Part shown: positions 49,959-58,046 of the stretch, piece after piece | How positions within the stretch are numbered: the stretch's first letter is position 1 | How the letters are laid out: every line of letters starts with the position of its first letter | Origin: an uncultured Burkholderiales bacterium | GTDB taxonomy: Bacteria; Pseudomonadota; Gammaproteobacteria; Burkholderiales; Burkholderiaceae | Assembly (NCBI GenBank): GCA_946480465.1 | Contig: CAMLJY010000004.1 | Location: 1 to 64,000, forward strand | DNA: 64,000 bases | Reading direction: 5' to 3' | Program-made: the position numbers and the translations under genes | The notes under the pieces: generated by a model | Database searches by the model: none | What the model was told of the DNA's origin: nothing | Seen by the model: only the letters and a program-made list of their open reading frames with translations

Positions 49959-51409
49959 GGCGGCGGGCCTCCTGGGTTGGCCGGCAGGCCGGCTTCGGGG
50001 TCGGGTTCCACGTGCAAGTCCAGGCCGTCGCGCCCGGCCACGCGCACGTGCTGGCCGGGTGCCAGAGGCTCGCCGCTGTGCGCCCGCCAGCGTTCGCCGT
50101 GCACGCGAACCCAGCAGGTGGCGGGCTCGGTGCCGGTGACCGGGCCGATGACCTCGCCGGTGGCGCCCAGCATCGGTTCGGCGCCGGCCACCACCGGCCG
50201 GCGTCGCGCCCGCAGCGCCATGGCGCCGCTGCCGGCCGCCAGCAGCGCCGACAGCATGCCCAGGCCCAGCAGCAGCGGCAGCGGCACGCCGTAGCCGGGC
50301 TGCTCGGTGTCGAACAGCATCACGCCACCGGCGACGAAGGCGACCAGCCCGCCCAGGCCGAGCATGCCGAAGCTGGGCGAGAAGGCCTCGGCCGCCATCA
50401 GCGCCACGCCCAGCGCCAGCAGCGCCAGGCCGGCATGGTTGACCGGCAGCAGCTGCAGCGCGAACAGCCCCAGCAGCAGGCAGATGGCGCCCACCACGCC
50501 GCCCACGCCGAAGCCGGGGGCGTAGAACTCGAACAGCAGGCCGTAGACGCCCAGCATCATCAGGATCAGCGCCAGGCTGGGGTTGGCGATGACCGAGAGC
50601 AGCCGGCTGCGCCAGTCGGGCAGCAGGTGGCGCACTTCGGCGCCGCGGGTGCGGATCGCGCGTTCGCCGGCGGCGGTGCGCACGCTGCGGCCATCCAGGC
50701 GGGCGAGCAGCTCCGGCAGGTCGCGCGCCACCAGATCGATCACGTTCTCGCGCAGCGCTTCATCGGCGGTGAGGCTCGCACCCTGGCGCACCGCGCGTTC
50801 GCCCCAGTCGGCGTTGCGGCCGCGCTGCCGTGCCAGCCCGCGGATGAACGCGGCCGCGTCATTCACCTGTTTGGCGGCCATGGCGTCGCGCGGCGGCGTG
50901 CCGGGGTTCGACGCGGCGCCCGGCGCGGTCGGCACGGGTGAAGGCATGCCCACGGCCACCGGCGTGGCCGCGCCCACGGTGGTGGACGGCGCCATCGCGG
51001 CGACGTGGCTGGCGTACAGGATGTAGGTGCCGGCGCTGGCGGCCCGGGCGCCGGAGGGCGCGACCCAGGTGGCCACCGGCACCGGCGAGGCGAGGATGGC
51101 CTGGATGACCTGGCGCATCGCGAGGTCCAGGCCGCCGGGCGTGTCGAGCTGCAGCACCACCAGGCCGGCCCCCGCCTCGCGCGCGCGCCGCAGGCCGCGC
51201 AGCACGTAGTCGGCGCTGGCGGGGCTGATGGCGTCGCTGAGTTCCAGCACCACCACGGCCCTCGGGGCATCGGCCGCCTGGGCCATCACGCGGGACGGCG
51301 CCGCCACCGACCAGGCCAGCAGCGCTGCCAGCAGGGCCAGCGCGGCGCGCAGGCCGGCCTGCCCGATGGCGGCCGGCCGGACCGGGCGGCGGCGCGCAGG
51401 CCTCTGCAT
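49955..51409 (-). CDS. NfeD-type membrane serine protease
   Basis: 484 aa from the ATG at 51409. Signal/anchor ([18 protein letters not shown]), a ClpP-like protease domain ([21 protein letters not shown], then [19 protein letters not shown] with the Ser nucleophile, and the candidate Lys in [14 protein letters not shown]), four central TM segments and a C-terminal OB-fold NfeD domain ([22 protein letters not shown]). It is expected to cleave the adjacent slipin. It begins 7 bases after the epimerase-fusion stop, so it belongs to one operon with it. Confidence 0.93.
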   Translation of the reverse strand: MQRPARRRPVRPAAIGQAGLRAALALLAALLAWSVAAPSRVMAQAADAPRAVVVLELSDAISPASADYVLRGLRRAREAGAGLVVLQLDTPGGLDLAMRQVIQAILASPVPVATWVAPSGARAASAGTYILYASHVAAMAPSTTVGAATPVAVGMPSPVPTAPGAASNPGTPPRDAMAAKQVNDAAAFIRGLARQRGRNADWGERAVRQGASLTADEALRENVIDLVARDLPELLARLDGRSVRTAAGERAIRTRGAEVRHLLPDWRSRLLSVIANPSLALILMMLGVYGLLFEFYAPGFGVGGVVGAICLLLGLFALQLLPVNHAGLALLALGVALMAAEAFSPSFGMLGLGGLVAFVAGGVMLFDTEQPGYGVPLPLLLGLGMLSALLAAGSGAMALRARRRPVVAGAEPMLGATGEVIGPVTGTEPATCWVRVHGERWRAHSGEPLAPGQHVRVAGRDGLDLHVEPDPEAGLPANPGGPPP

Positions 51410-51416
51410 GGCCGTC

Positions 51417-53876
51417 CTACACGATGCGCGGCGTCCAGCCGGCATAGCGTTCGCGCACCTGGCCGCGCGGCAGGCTGAAGCCCACCAGCGCCAGCCCCGC
51501 CAGCGCGGTGGCCCAGGCGGCCACCGGCGGCGCCGGGATGAGCAGCGCGGCCACGAACAGCCCCAGCCCCAGCGGCACGATCAGCAGGCGGGCGGTGCGC
51601 GCGGCCTCGCCGCAGGCGATGGCGACCACGGTGATCACGAGCGCGCCGGCCAGGTGGTGCGCATCGGCCAGCGTGCCCTCGGCGCCCAGCCACAGCCGCG
51701 ACGTCATCAGCGCCGCGCCGATGGCCAGCGCCAGCGCCAGCGGCCAGGTCAGGTGCACGCCGCCGGTCCACATGTCGACGAGCACCTGGCGCGGCGAGCG
51801 CTCGAACTCGCGCGCGTCATCGCGCTGCGCGCCCTCGTCGGTGTCGCCCCACAGCAGCACCGCCAGCAGCGGAGCCCCGGCGCGGCGGCGGCGGCGCAGG
51901 AACTGGCAGGTGGCCACGATCTCGTCGATGGAGTAGGGGATCTGCACCAGCATCGCTGCCGCGGCGATCAGGCACAGCGTGCACCAGGTGCCGATGACGA
52001 TGGGCTGGATGACGATGAAGAAGATCGACACCACGCCCAGCGGCACGATCATCAGGCCGAACAGCAGCACCAGCCACGGCATCGTGCGCCAGCGCCGGCG
52101 CGAGCCGACCACGCCGGTCAGGATCTCCAGCAGGTAGGTCAGCGCGCCCACGCCGGCGTCCGGCACCGGCCAGGCGCGCGAGACGGCGGAGGTGATGATC
52201 TCCTCGGTGCCGTTCTTCGGGTCCGGGCCGCCGGCGAAGAAAGGCTCCCACACGCCGTCGATGTGGCCGAGCTGGTAAGCCGTTAGATACCTGGAGACGT
52301 GCAGCCCCACCAGCGCCAGCACGATGATGGGCAGCCGCTGCGTCCAGCTGGAGGGGTTGAAGCTCCAGCCCGGCGGCCCGTCCGGCCCGCGCGTGGCCGC
52401 CAGCGGCGACACGCCCGGCTCGGGTGGCAGCCCGATCGCGAAGCCGATCACCAGCGCGCCCAGCAGCGTGTCGTGCAGGTAGCCGGCGGCCGTGGGCGCC
52501 CAGAACAGCAGCGGCGCGCTCATCACCCACAGGCCGATGGCGGCGCAGGCCCAGCGCGCCCAGGCCAGGCGCCAGGACAGCGCCAGCGCGGCGAACACCA
52601 GCAGCGCCAGGCCGCTGAGCCGGTCGCTCCAGGCCAGCGCGCCGGATTGCAGGCCCAGCAGCGGCGGCGACACCAGCAGCCAGCTGGCCAGGCCCAGATT
52701 GGCGAATGGCGCCCACAGGTAGCGTGCATGCTGCTCGCGCACCAGCGCCTCATGGTCGCGGCGCACGCCCTCGGTGTCGTCGGTGGTCTCGGCCGTGGCC
52801 TTCATCCACGGCGGCTCGGTCACGCCGTTGGCCCGATACCACCCGGGCGGGTCGTCCTTCAGCGCCTGCACCAGCGCGGGCAGCACCTCGTCCAGCCGGT
52901 GGCGCGGCTCCCAGCCCAGCAGGCGGCGCGCCTTGGACGTGTCCAGCGCGTAGTGGTCGTCGGCCATCTCGACCATGAAGGGCCGGATGAAGGGCTTCTT
53001 CCCCTGGTCGATGGCATCGGGAATCAGCGGCTCCAGCTTCTCCTGCAGCGCGGCCCCCAGCCTGGCCGCCGGCTTGGGCAGGCGCAGCGTGGTCCATTCG
53101 GCGTCGCCGTGCAGCAGCCGGCCGATGCGGTCCTGCAAATCGTCGTAGCCCAGGGCCCCGGGCTCGCCGACCAGGATGGTCTCGCCCGGCGGCAGCTCGG
53201 CGCGGCGGTCGACGGCGCGGCGGAAGGCATCTGCCATGTCGTCCTTGTGCAGCATGGATTGGCCGGCCTCGGGATCGCCGGCGTAGAGGTGGCTGGTGAA
53301 GTCGCGCTCGTAGATGCGGGCGATCTGCTGCGTCAGCGTGGGCACGGCGCTGCGTTCGTCGTACACGCCGGCCAGGTGCAGCAGCAGGAAGGGGATGTGC
53401 CCGTGCTCCTCGCGCACCACCGCCTCGGCGGCGGCCTTCGACTTCGGGTAGGCCCACTTGGGCGCCAGCGGCTGCGATTCGTCGATGCGCTCGCCGGGCC
53501 GGCACGGCGCGTGGACCAGCATGGTGCCGGCGTACACGAACTGCTCCACCTGCAGCGGCTGCAGCGCGCGCAGCAGCGCCCGCGTGCCGCCGACGTTCAC
53601 TTTGTCGTATAGGGGGTTGTCCTCGCCGGTGAAGTCGAAGTAGGCCGCCAGGTGGATCACGCTGGCGATGCGCGGGCCCCAGCGTTCCTTGAACTCGCTC
53701 AGGGCCCGCTCGATCGACGCCTGGTCGCTCAGGTCGACGCCCAGCAGCGGCACGTTGGCCTGGCGGCCGGGGCGGTCCATGCCCACCACGCGGTAGTCGC
53801 GTGACAGCGCCTTCACCAGCCGGGAGCCGATGTCCCCGGCGGCGCCGGTGATGAGCACGATGGGCTTGGCGTCCAT
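51417..53876 (-). CDS. NAD-dependent epimerase fused to SPW and VKOR-like membrane domains
   Basis: 819 aa. Residues 1-315 are an extended SDR epimerase (ITGAAGDIGSRLVKALSRDY; active-site Y-P-K-S-K in WAYPKSKAAAEAVV). Then come a membrane part with an SPW module (about 385-490) and a vitamin-K-epoxide-reductase-like four-helix domain (about 520-650) carrying the redox pair in GTWCTLCLIAAA. About five further hydrophobic segments end the protein. The periplasmic loop cysteines of true VKOR are not seen. It is probably a quinone- or sugar-linked membrane redox enzyme. It is first in the operon with nfeD and slipin apart from a small upstream gene. Confidence 0.9.
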   Translation of the reverse strand: MDAKPIVLITGAAGDIGSRLVKALSRDYRVVGMDRPGRQANVPLLGVDLSDQASIERALSEFKERWGPRIASVIHLAAYFDFTGEDNPLYDKVNVGGTRALLRALQPLQVEQFVYAGTMLVHAPCRPGERIDESQPLAPKWAYPKSKAAAEAVVREEHGHIPFLLLHLAGVYDERSAVPTLTQQIARIYERDFTSHLYAGDPEAGQSMLHKDDMADAFRRAVDRRAELPPGETILVGEPGALGYDDLQDRIGRLLHGDAEWTTLRLPKPAARLGAALQEKLEPLIPDAIDQGKKPFIRPFMVEMADDHYALDTSKARRLLGWEPRHRLDEVLPALVQALKDDPPGWYRANGVTEPPWMKATAETTDDTEGVRRDHEALVREQHARYLWAPFANLGLASWLLVSPPLLGLQSGALAWSDRLSGLALLVFAALALSWRLAWARWACAAIGLWVMSAPLLFWAPTAAGYLHDTLLGALVIGFAIGLPPEPGVSPLAATRGPDGPPGWSFNPSSWTQRLPIIVLALVGLHVSRYLTAYQLGHIDGVWEPFFAGGPDPKNGTEEIITSAVSRAWPVPDAGVGALTYLLEILTGVVGSRRRWRTMPWLVLLFGLMIVPLGVVSIFFIVIQPIVIGTWCTLCLIAAAAMLVQIPYSIDEIVATCQFLRRRRRAGAPLLAVLLWGDTDEGAQRDDAREFERSPRQVLVDMWTGGVHLTWPLALALAIGAALMTSRLWLGAEGTLADAHHLAGALVITVVAIACGEAARTARLLIVPLGLGLFVAALLIPAPPVAAWATALAGLALVGFSLPRGQVRERYAGWTPRIV

Positions 53877-53882
53877 GCTGGT

Positions 53883-54083
53883 TCAGCCGGTGCAGGCCAC
53901 GCGGGCGGACTTCACCTCCTCGAAGCCGCCGGGCCGGCGGTGGCGCAGGTCGTGGATGCGCGCGCCGAGGCAGGCGCCGCGGTCGCTGAAGTTCTCGTTG
54001 TCGCGGGTTGTCACGCTCGCGGCGGCCGGCATGGCGCCGGCCAGCCCGGTGGGATGGATGGAAGGCAGGTGGCTCCGGTTCAT
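53883..54083 (-). CDS. Small hypothetical protein at the head of the epimerase-NfeD-slipin operon
   Basis: 66 aa, MNRSHLPSIHPTG to ARVACTG. No family is recognised. It has two Cys, a basic middle (ARIHDLRHRRPGGFEEV) and no membrane segment. It is supported by a good ribosome site (GGGAG, 8 bases before the ATG), a sigma-54-like site whose -12 GC is 35 bases from the ATG, and a 6-base gap to the epimerase start. Longer upstream in-frame starts would cross the promoter. Confidence 0.6.
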   Translation of the reverse strand: MNRSHLPSIHPTGLAGAMPAAASVTTRDNENFSDRGACLGARIHDLRHRRPGGFEEVKSARVACTG

Positions 54084-54116
54084 GCGTCGCTCCCAGCTGC
54101 AGACCTTCCGGTTGCC

Positions 54117-54131
54117 TGCAAGCGGTGTTCC
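54117..54131 (-). promoter_or_regulatory. Sigma-54-like promoter, epimerase-NfeD-slipin operon
   Basis: On the minus strand GGAACACCGCTTGCA. GG-N10-GC with TTGCA, the canonical -12 base; identical in 14 of 15 positions to the site at 63568. The -12 GC ends 35 bases before the small-gene ATG. Confidence 0.6.
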
Positions 54132-54354
54132 CCCTGCCGAGCCAGGGCTGCTCGACGTGGCGGGTTCGGGCAGCGGTGCGCAGGAGACCGGCGCCCGGCC
54201 GTGAAAGCATTTGTGCAAGAAGGTCTGCATGGTTTGCCGCTGCCGCCCACACGGAAATGCAGGCTTTTCCGATCGAGCGGCAATGAAACAAATGGACGCG
54301 TTGTTAAACCGTTAAAGACCCGTCAAGTGCCGATCGTCGGACGGATTGCCCGTC
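54132..54354. other. Intergenic region between divergent sigma-54-like promoters
   Basis: 223 bases with no gene. Contains GTTAAACC-GTTAAAG direct repeats (about 54303-54317) and a GCATTTGTGC/GCAT-type repeat (about 54206-54232), the only AT-rich patches here. This is a candidate place for a shared activator-binding site serving both flanking promoters. Confidence 0.4.
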
Positions 54355-54369
54355 GGTACAGGCTTTGCC
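54355..54369 (+). promoter_or_regulatory. Sigma-54-like promoter of the PRC-barrel gene
   Basis: GGTACAGGCTTTGCC: GG-N10-GC with TTGC. The -12 GC ends 41 bases before the first ATG. Confidence 0.5.
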
Positions 54370-54398
54370 GCCGAGACAAGCACACCTCACCGCGATGA

Positions 54399-54444
54399 AG
54401 GAGACGACATGCAATCAGGAGACGAGATGCGAGGAGACGAGATG
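54399..54444 (+). repeat. Triplicated ribosome site plus ATG at the start of the PRC gene
   Basis: AGGAGACGACATG (54399-54411), AGGAGACGAGATG (54417-54429) and AGGAGACGAGATG (54432-54444) are three near-identical Shine-Dalgarno/ATG units. The three ATGs at 54409, 54427 and 54442 share one frame, so each could start the same protein. Confidence 0.85.
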
Positions 54445-55182
54445 CGATCACTGGCCAGTGAACTGATCGGACGCACCGTCGCCGCCACCGACGGCGACGT
54501 GGGCCGCATCGAGGATCTTTTCGTCGACGACGAGCGCTGGGCGGTGCGCTACCTGGTGGTGGACACCGGCAGCTGGCTGGCGTCACGGCGCGTGCTGCTG
54601 TCGCCGGCCAGCACGGTGGCGAGCGCCCCGGCCCTGGGAGCGCTGCCCGTGGCGCTGACCCGGGAACAGGTCGAGCGGGGTCCTGACGTGGACACGCAGA
54701 AGCCGGTTTCCCGGCAGTACGAGATCGCGCATGCGCTGCACTACGGCTACGACACCTACTGGAACGGGCCGGCGCTGTGGGGCGCGACCATGCTGCCGTC
54801 GATCCGGCACGGCATGGTGCCGGGCGTGGTGCCCGGGCTGGTGCGGCCGCCTCTGGGCAGTCCGCCACCGGGCGGCCAGGCGCGCAACGAAGTGCAGGAG
54901 CTGGCGCTGCAGGCCGAGGAGGAGGCCCGAAGCAGCCACCTGCGCAGCGCCCGCGAGATCATCGGCTACGGTGTCGAGGCCAGCGATGGCCGGGTCGGCG
55001 CGCTGGACGACCTGGTGGTCGAGCGCCCCAGCTGGGCGGTGCCGCAGCTCGTGGTGGATGCCAAGCCCTGGTGGCCCGGCGGCCATGTGCGCGTCCCGGC
55101 CGGACTGGTGGCTGACATCGACTGGAGCGGCCGCGTACTTCGTCTGTCATGCCGCCGTGACGAGCTGCCGAAGGCGGCCTGA
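54409..55182 (+). CDS. Double PRC-barrel domain protein
   Basis: 257 aa (251 or 246 aa from the second or third start). Two PRC-barrels: about 14-85 (LIGRTVAATDGDVGRIEDLFVDD) and about 182-250 (IIGYGVEASDGRVGALDDLVVE), joined by a Pro/Gly-rich linker. PRC-barrels occur in photosynthetic reaction-centre H subunits and in RNA-processing or stress proteins; here it is a soluble stress-type protein with no other domain. It has its own sigma-54-like promoter and a triplicated start site. It is divergent from the epimerase operon. Confidence 0.88.
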   Translation: MQSGDEMRGDEMRSLASELIGRTVAATDGDVGRIEDLFVDDERWAVRYLVVDTGSWLASRRVLLSPASTVASAPALGALPVALTREQVERGPDVDTQKPVSRQYEIAHALHYGYDTYWNGPALWGATMLPSIRHGMVPGVVPGLVRPPLGSPPPGGQARNEVQELALQAEEEARSSHLRSAREIIGYGVEASDGRVGALDDLVVERPSWAVPQLVVDAKPWWPGGHVRVPAGLVADIDWSGRVLRLSCRRDELPKAA

Positions 55183-55220
55183 GCTGCACCACGCCGGGCG
55201 GCACCGCCGCAGCCGGTGCG

Positions 55221-55235
55221 GGCCTTTGCCTTGCC
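55221..55235 (+). promoter_or_regulatory. Orphan sigma-54-like site
   Basis: GGCCTTTGCCTTGCC: GG-N10-GC with TTGC. No large gene follows on this strand, but a 30-codon frame begins 35 bases after the -12 GC, the spacing seen at the other sites. Confidence 0.35.
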
Positions 55236-55268
55236 GCGGCCGGGCATGGAACGCCCGCCCCGAGCCTC

Positions 55269-55361
55269 ATGGGCCGGGCGCACGCGGGTCCGATGGCGTC
55301 CACCGTCGTGCTGGCCTTGGCCACCGCAAGCGGCTGCAGTCGCCGTTGCAGCAGGGGCTGA
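55269..55361 (+). CDS. Possible 30-aa small exported peptide or remnant
   Basis: The frame encodes MGRAHAGP, then the hydrophobic stretch MASTVVLALATASGC, a lipoprotein-like signal with Cys, and the tail SRRCSRG. There is no strong ribosome site. The only support is the position 35 bases after a sigma-54-like -12 element and the signal-like composition. It may equally be the decayed start of a lost gene. This is a low-confidence call. Confidence 0.25.
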   Translation: MGRAHAGPMASTVVLALATASGCSRRCSRG

Positions 55362-55385
55362 CCGTCCTGGGGCCGAGCCGGCCAG

Positions 55386-56465
55386 CTAACTCACCGAAGG
55401 CGCGGCATCGGCGCGCCCCGCCGGCCGTCCGGCTTCGGCCGGGGCGTTCGCAGGCTGGGGCTGTTCGAGCACGCCGCGCACGTACAGCCGCTTCGTCATC
55501 ACCACGCACACGACCATCAGCGGCGTGGCGAACACCAGGCCCAGCGGGCCGAACAGCACCCCGAACACCACGGCCGCCAGCAGGGTCAGCGCCGGCGGCA
55601 GCGCCACCGCCCAGCGCTGCACGAAGGGCAGCAGCAGGTATTCCTCCGCCTGCTGCAGCACGACGAAGAGCAGCAGCACGTACAGCGCCATCGACGGACC
55701 GGCGGTGAAGGCCGCCAGCACCGACAGCGCCCCGGCCACCAGTGCGCCGATCAGCGGCACGAAGGCCAGCAGGCCGGTGATGAGCCCCAGGGCCAGCGGC
55801 AGCGGCGCCCCCAGCGCCAGCAGGCCCAGCGTGGTGGCACCGCCGAGGAACAGCATCGAGATGCCCTGGCCGAGCAGCCACCGAGTCAGCGCATGGCCGG
55901 CGGCGTCGAGCGCGCTGCGCGCGGCGGCGCGGTGCGACGGCGGCACCAGCCGGACCAGTCCGTCGACGTAGGTGCCGGGCGAAAGCGCCAGGTACACCGC
56001 CACCACCAGCATCAGCAGCAGGCTGCCCAGCGCACCCAGGGTCGCGTTCATCATGCTGGCCAGGCGCATCGCGTCCACCTGGCCGGGCAGGTCCCGCAGC
56101 AGGTCGACGAACTGGCGGCCGAGCGGGTCGTTCTCCATCACCTGCCGCGCCGATGCCAGGGCCTGGGGCACGCGCTGCCGCAGCTCTTCCATCTGGCGTC
56201 CGATGGAATCGCCCACCAGCCAGCCCGCCAGCGCCAGCAGCGCCGCCACGGCGGCCAGCGCCAGCGGCACGGCCAGCTTGCGCGAACAGTGCAGGCCGCG
56301 CTGCAGCAGCCGCGCAGCCGCACTCATCGCGCAGGCGAGCACGATGCTGCCGAACACCAGCACCAGCACGTCGGCCAGGCGCGCCAGCAGCAGCGCCAGC
56401 ACCACCGTGGTTGCCACCAGCAGCACCCGCTGCGCAAAGGACGAGGAACTCGCTCGGTCAGCCAT
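55386..56465 (-). CDS. AI-2E-family (PerM/TqsA) transporter
   Basis: 359 aa with eight hydrophobic segments. Features of the family include RLADVLVLVFGSIVLACAMS, the TM region LITGLLAFVPLIGALVAGALSVL and the C-terminal AVVFGVLFGPLGLVFATPLMVV. Some members export autoinducer-2 or act as Na+/H+ antiporters; the role here is unknown. A sigma-54-like site lies only 14 bases before the ATG, so either the start is further in (GTG at residue 14, VLLVATTV) or the site is not its promoter. Confidence 0.9.
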   Translation of the reverse strand: MADRASSSSFAQRVLLVATTVVLALLLARLADVLVLVFGSIVLACAMSAAARLLQRGLHCSRKLAVPLALAAVAALLALAGWLVGDSIGRQMEELRQRVPQALASARQVMENDPLGRQFVDLLRDLPGQVDAMRLASMMNATLGALGSLLLMLVVAVYLALSPGTYVDGLVRLVPPSHRAAARSALDAAGHALTRWLLGQGISMLFLGGATTLGLLALGAPLPLALGLITGLLAFVPLIGALVAGALSVLAAFTAGPSMALYVLLLFVVLQQAEEYLLLPFVQRWAVALPPALTLLAAVVFGVLFGPLGLVFATPLMVVCVVMTKRLYVRGVLEQPQPANAPAEAGRPAGRADAAPSVS

Positions 56466-56477
56466 GCCCGATTCCCG

Positions 56478-56492
56478 GGCAAGCGCTGCGCC
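56478..56492 (-). promoter_or_regulatory. Sigma-54-like site facing the AI-2E gene
   Basis: On the minus strand GGCGCAGCGCTTGCC: GG-N10-GC with TTGC, back to back with the site at 56508 (15 bases between the two -24 elements). The -12 GC is 14 bases from the annotated ATG, which would give an almost leaderless mRNA. Confidence 0.4.
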
Positions 56493-56507
56493 TGGCCACG
56501 CCGCCGC

Positions 56508-56522
56508 GGCACATCGCTTGCC
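56508..56522 (+). promoter_or_regulatory. Sigma-54-like promoter of the DUF4142-Ysc84 gene
   Basis: GGCACATCGCTTGCC: GGCAC-N5-TTGC with exact GG-N10-GC spacing. The ATG is 133 bases downstream, separated by a tandem repeat that may have lengthened the leader. Confidence 0.55.
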
Positions 56523-56552
56523 GGACCGGTGGCGTGCGCCACGCGGCTCAAG

Positions 56553-56580
56553 CGCCCGTCGCCCGTCGCCCGTCGCCCGT
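56553..56580 (+). repeat. Four perfect tandem copies of CGCCCGT
   Basis: A 7-base unit repeated four times, with a broken fifth copy, in the 5' leader of the DUF4142-Ysc84 gene. It is prone to slippage and could alter leader length between strains. Confidence 0.9.
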
Positions 56581-56653
56581 CGCGCGGGAAGCCGGCCGGC
56601 AGGGTGCCGGGCGCCGCACCCGTTGCATGCATCGCAGGAAAGGACTCGTCACC

Positions 56654-57931
56654 ATGAACCACGATTTCCCATCCACCGCCGCCCTGGCGGCGGCCTGGGC
56701 TGCAGCCGCCTGGGTCGCGGTGGCGCCCGCGTCGGCCCAATCCCCGGCGCAGCCCGGTGGGCAGGCCCCGGGGGAGGCGTCCTCGCAGGCCACGCCCGTT
56801 CCCATGCCCTCGCCCGCCACCAGCGCCAGCATGGTCACGCAGGCCGGGCGCAGCTTCGTGCAACAGGCCGCCGCGACCGGCATGGCCGAAGTGGCGGCCG
56901 CCCGCCTGGCCTTGCAGCGCAGCCGCGATGAGCAGGTGCGGCGGTATGCGCAGCGCATGCTGGACGACCACGAACCCAACAACGCCGTGCTTCGCCGCCT
57001 GGCCGCTCAGCACCGCATCGACCTGCCCCAAGAGCCAGGGGGCCAGGACGCCGCGATGCTGCGCGACCTGCGGGCGACGCAGGGCGAGGACGCGTTCGAT
57101 CAGCGTTATGTCTCCCACTTCGGGGTGGCGGCGCACCAGAAGGCCACGGACCTGTTCGAGCATCACGCGCGCAACCTCGCCGAGCCGTCGCTGCGCGACT
57201 ACGCCGGCCGCACGTTGCCGACCCTGCGCGAGCACCTGGCCATGGCTCGCCGGATGGATGCCGCATGGCAGGCCCGCGCTCCCGCTGCCGGCGGCGCCCG
57301 CGGCACGCCGGGGGCGGTTGCCGGGGTGTCGGCTGCCGATCGCGAACTGAGCGATGCCCGCGACACCGTGACCGAGGCGGTGCAGATGGTGCAGCAGCTG
57401 AAGGCCGATCCGCGCACGGCGGCGCTGCTGCCCCGGGCCAAGGCCGTGCTGCTGCTGCCCGACTACGGGCGCGGCGGGCTGGTGATCGGCGCGCAGGGCG
57501 GGCAGGGCGTGCTGGTGGCACGCCAAGGCGACGGGTGGAGCGACCCGGTCTTCTACAACCTGGGCGGCGTCAGCGTGGGCGCGCAGGCGGGCGCGGCGGC
57601 GGGACGCATCGCCTTGCTGCTGATGACCGAGCGCGCGCTGGAGCGCGTGCGCTCGGACAGGCGCTTCTCGCTCACCGCCGATGCGGGGCTGACCGTGGCT
57701 GACCTGTCCAGGAGGCGGCAGGCTTCCGGCGGCAAGCTCAGCGACGTCGTGCTGTGGTCGGACACCCAGGGCGCCTACGCGGGCGCCAGCGTGGGGCTCA
57801 GCGGCCTGATCATCGACCGGGATGCCAACGAGGCCTACTACCGCCGCCCCGGGGTGCAGGTGGCGCAGATCCTGGACGGCCGCGTGCAGAACCCCAATCA
57901 CAACCTGCTCGAGATGGTGCTCAGCGTCTGA
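56654..57931 (+). CDS. DUF4142-Ysc84 fusion, exported
   Basis: 425 aa. Signal peptide (about 1-29, ending APASAQ), a Pro/Gly-rich linker, a ferritin-like DUF4142 domain (about 60-205: SFVQQAAATGMAEVAAARLALQRS, HEPNNAVLRRLAAQHRIDL) and a Ysc84/SYLF lipid-binding domain (about 235-425: KAVLLLPDYGRGGLVIGAQGG, then LWSDTQGAYAGASVGLSGLII). Each domain usually occurs alone, and their fusion is uncommon. It is probably a periplasmic envelope-stress protein binding lipid. A degenerate second copy of the DUF4142 part lies at 62211. Confidence 0.9.
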   Translation: MNHDFPSTAALAAAWAAAAWVAVAPASAQSPAQPGGQAPGEASSQATPVPMPSPATSASMVTQAGRSFVQQAAATGMAEVAAARLALQRSRDEQVRRYAQRMLDDHEPNNAVLRRLAAQHRIDLPQEPGGQDAAMLRDLRATQGEDAFDQRYVSHFGVAAHQKATDLFEHHARNLAEPSLRDYAGRTLPTLREHLAMARRMDAAWQARAPAAGGARGTPGAVAGVSAADRELSDARDTVTEAVQMVQQLKADPRTAALLPRAKAVLLLPDYGRGGLVIGAQGGQGVLVARQGDGWSDPVFYNLGGVSVGAQAGAAAGRIALLLMTERALERVRSDRRFSLTADAGLTVADLSRRRQASGGKLSDVVLWSDTQGAYAGASVGLSGLIIDRDANEAYYRRPGVQVAQILDGRVQNPNHNLLEMVLSV

Positions 57932-58046
57932 CCGCCCCGGCCACGCACCGATCCATACCGTGTGAAAGACGCGGCCACCCCGCGCCATGAACCACCAAGG
58001 GCCGGCACCTCCGGACGCGCGCGCCGGCCCGCACCAGGAGCACGAC

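Noticed and set aside
56553..56580. Tandem repeats as a CRISPR or minisatellite array
   Set aside because: The unit is 7 bases with no spacers and no cas genes.
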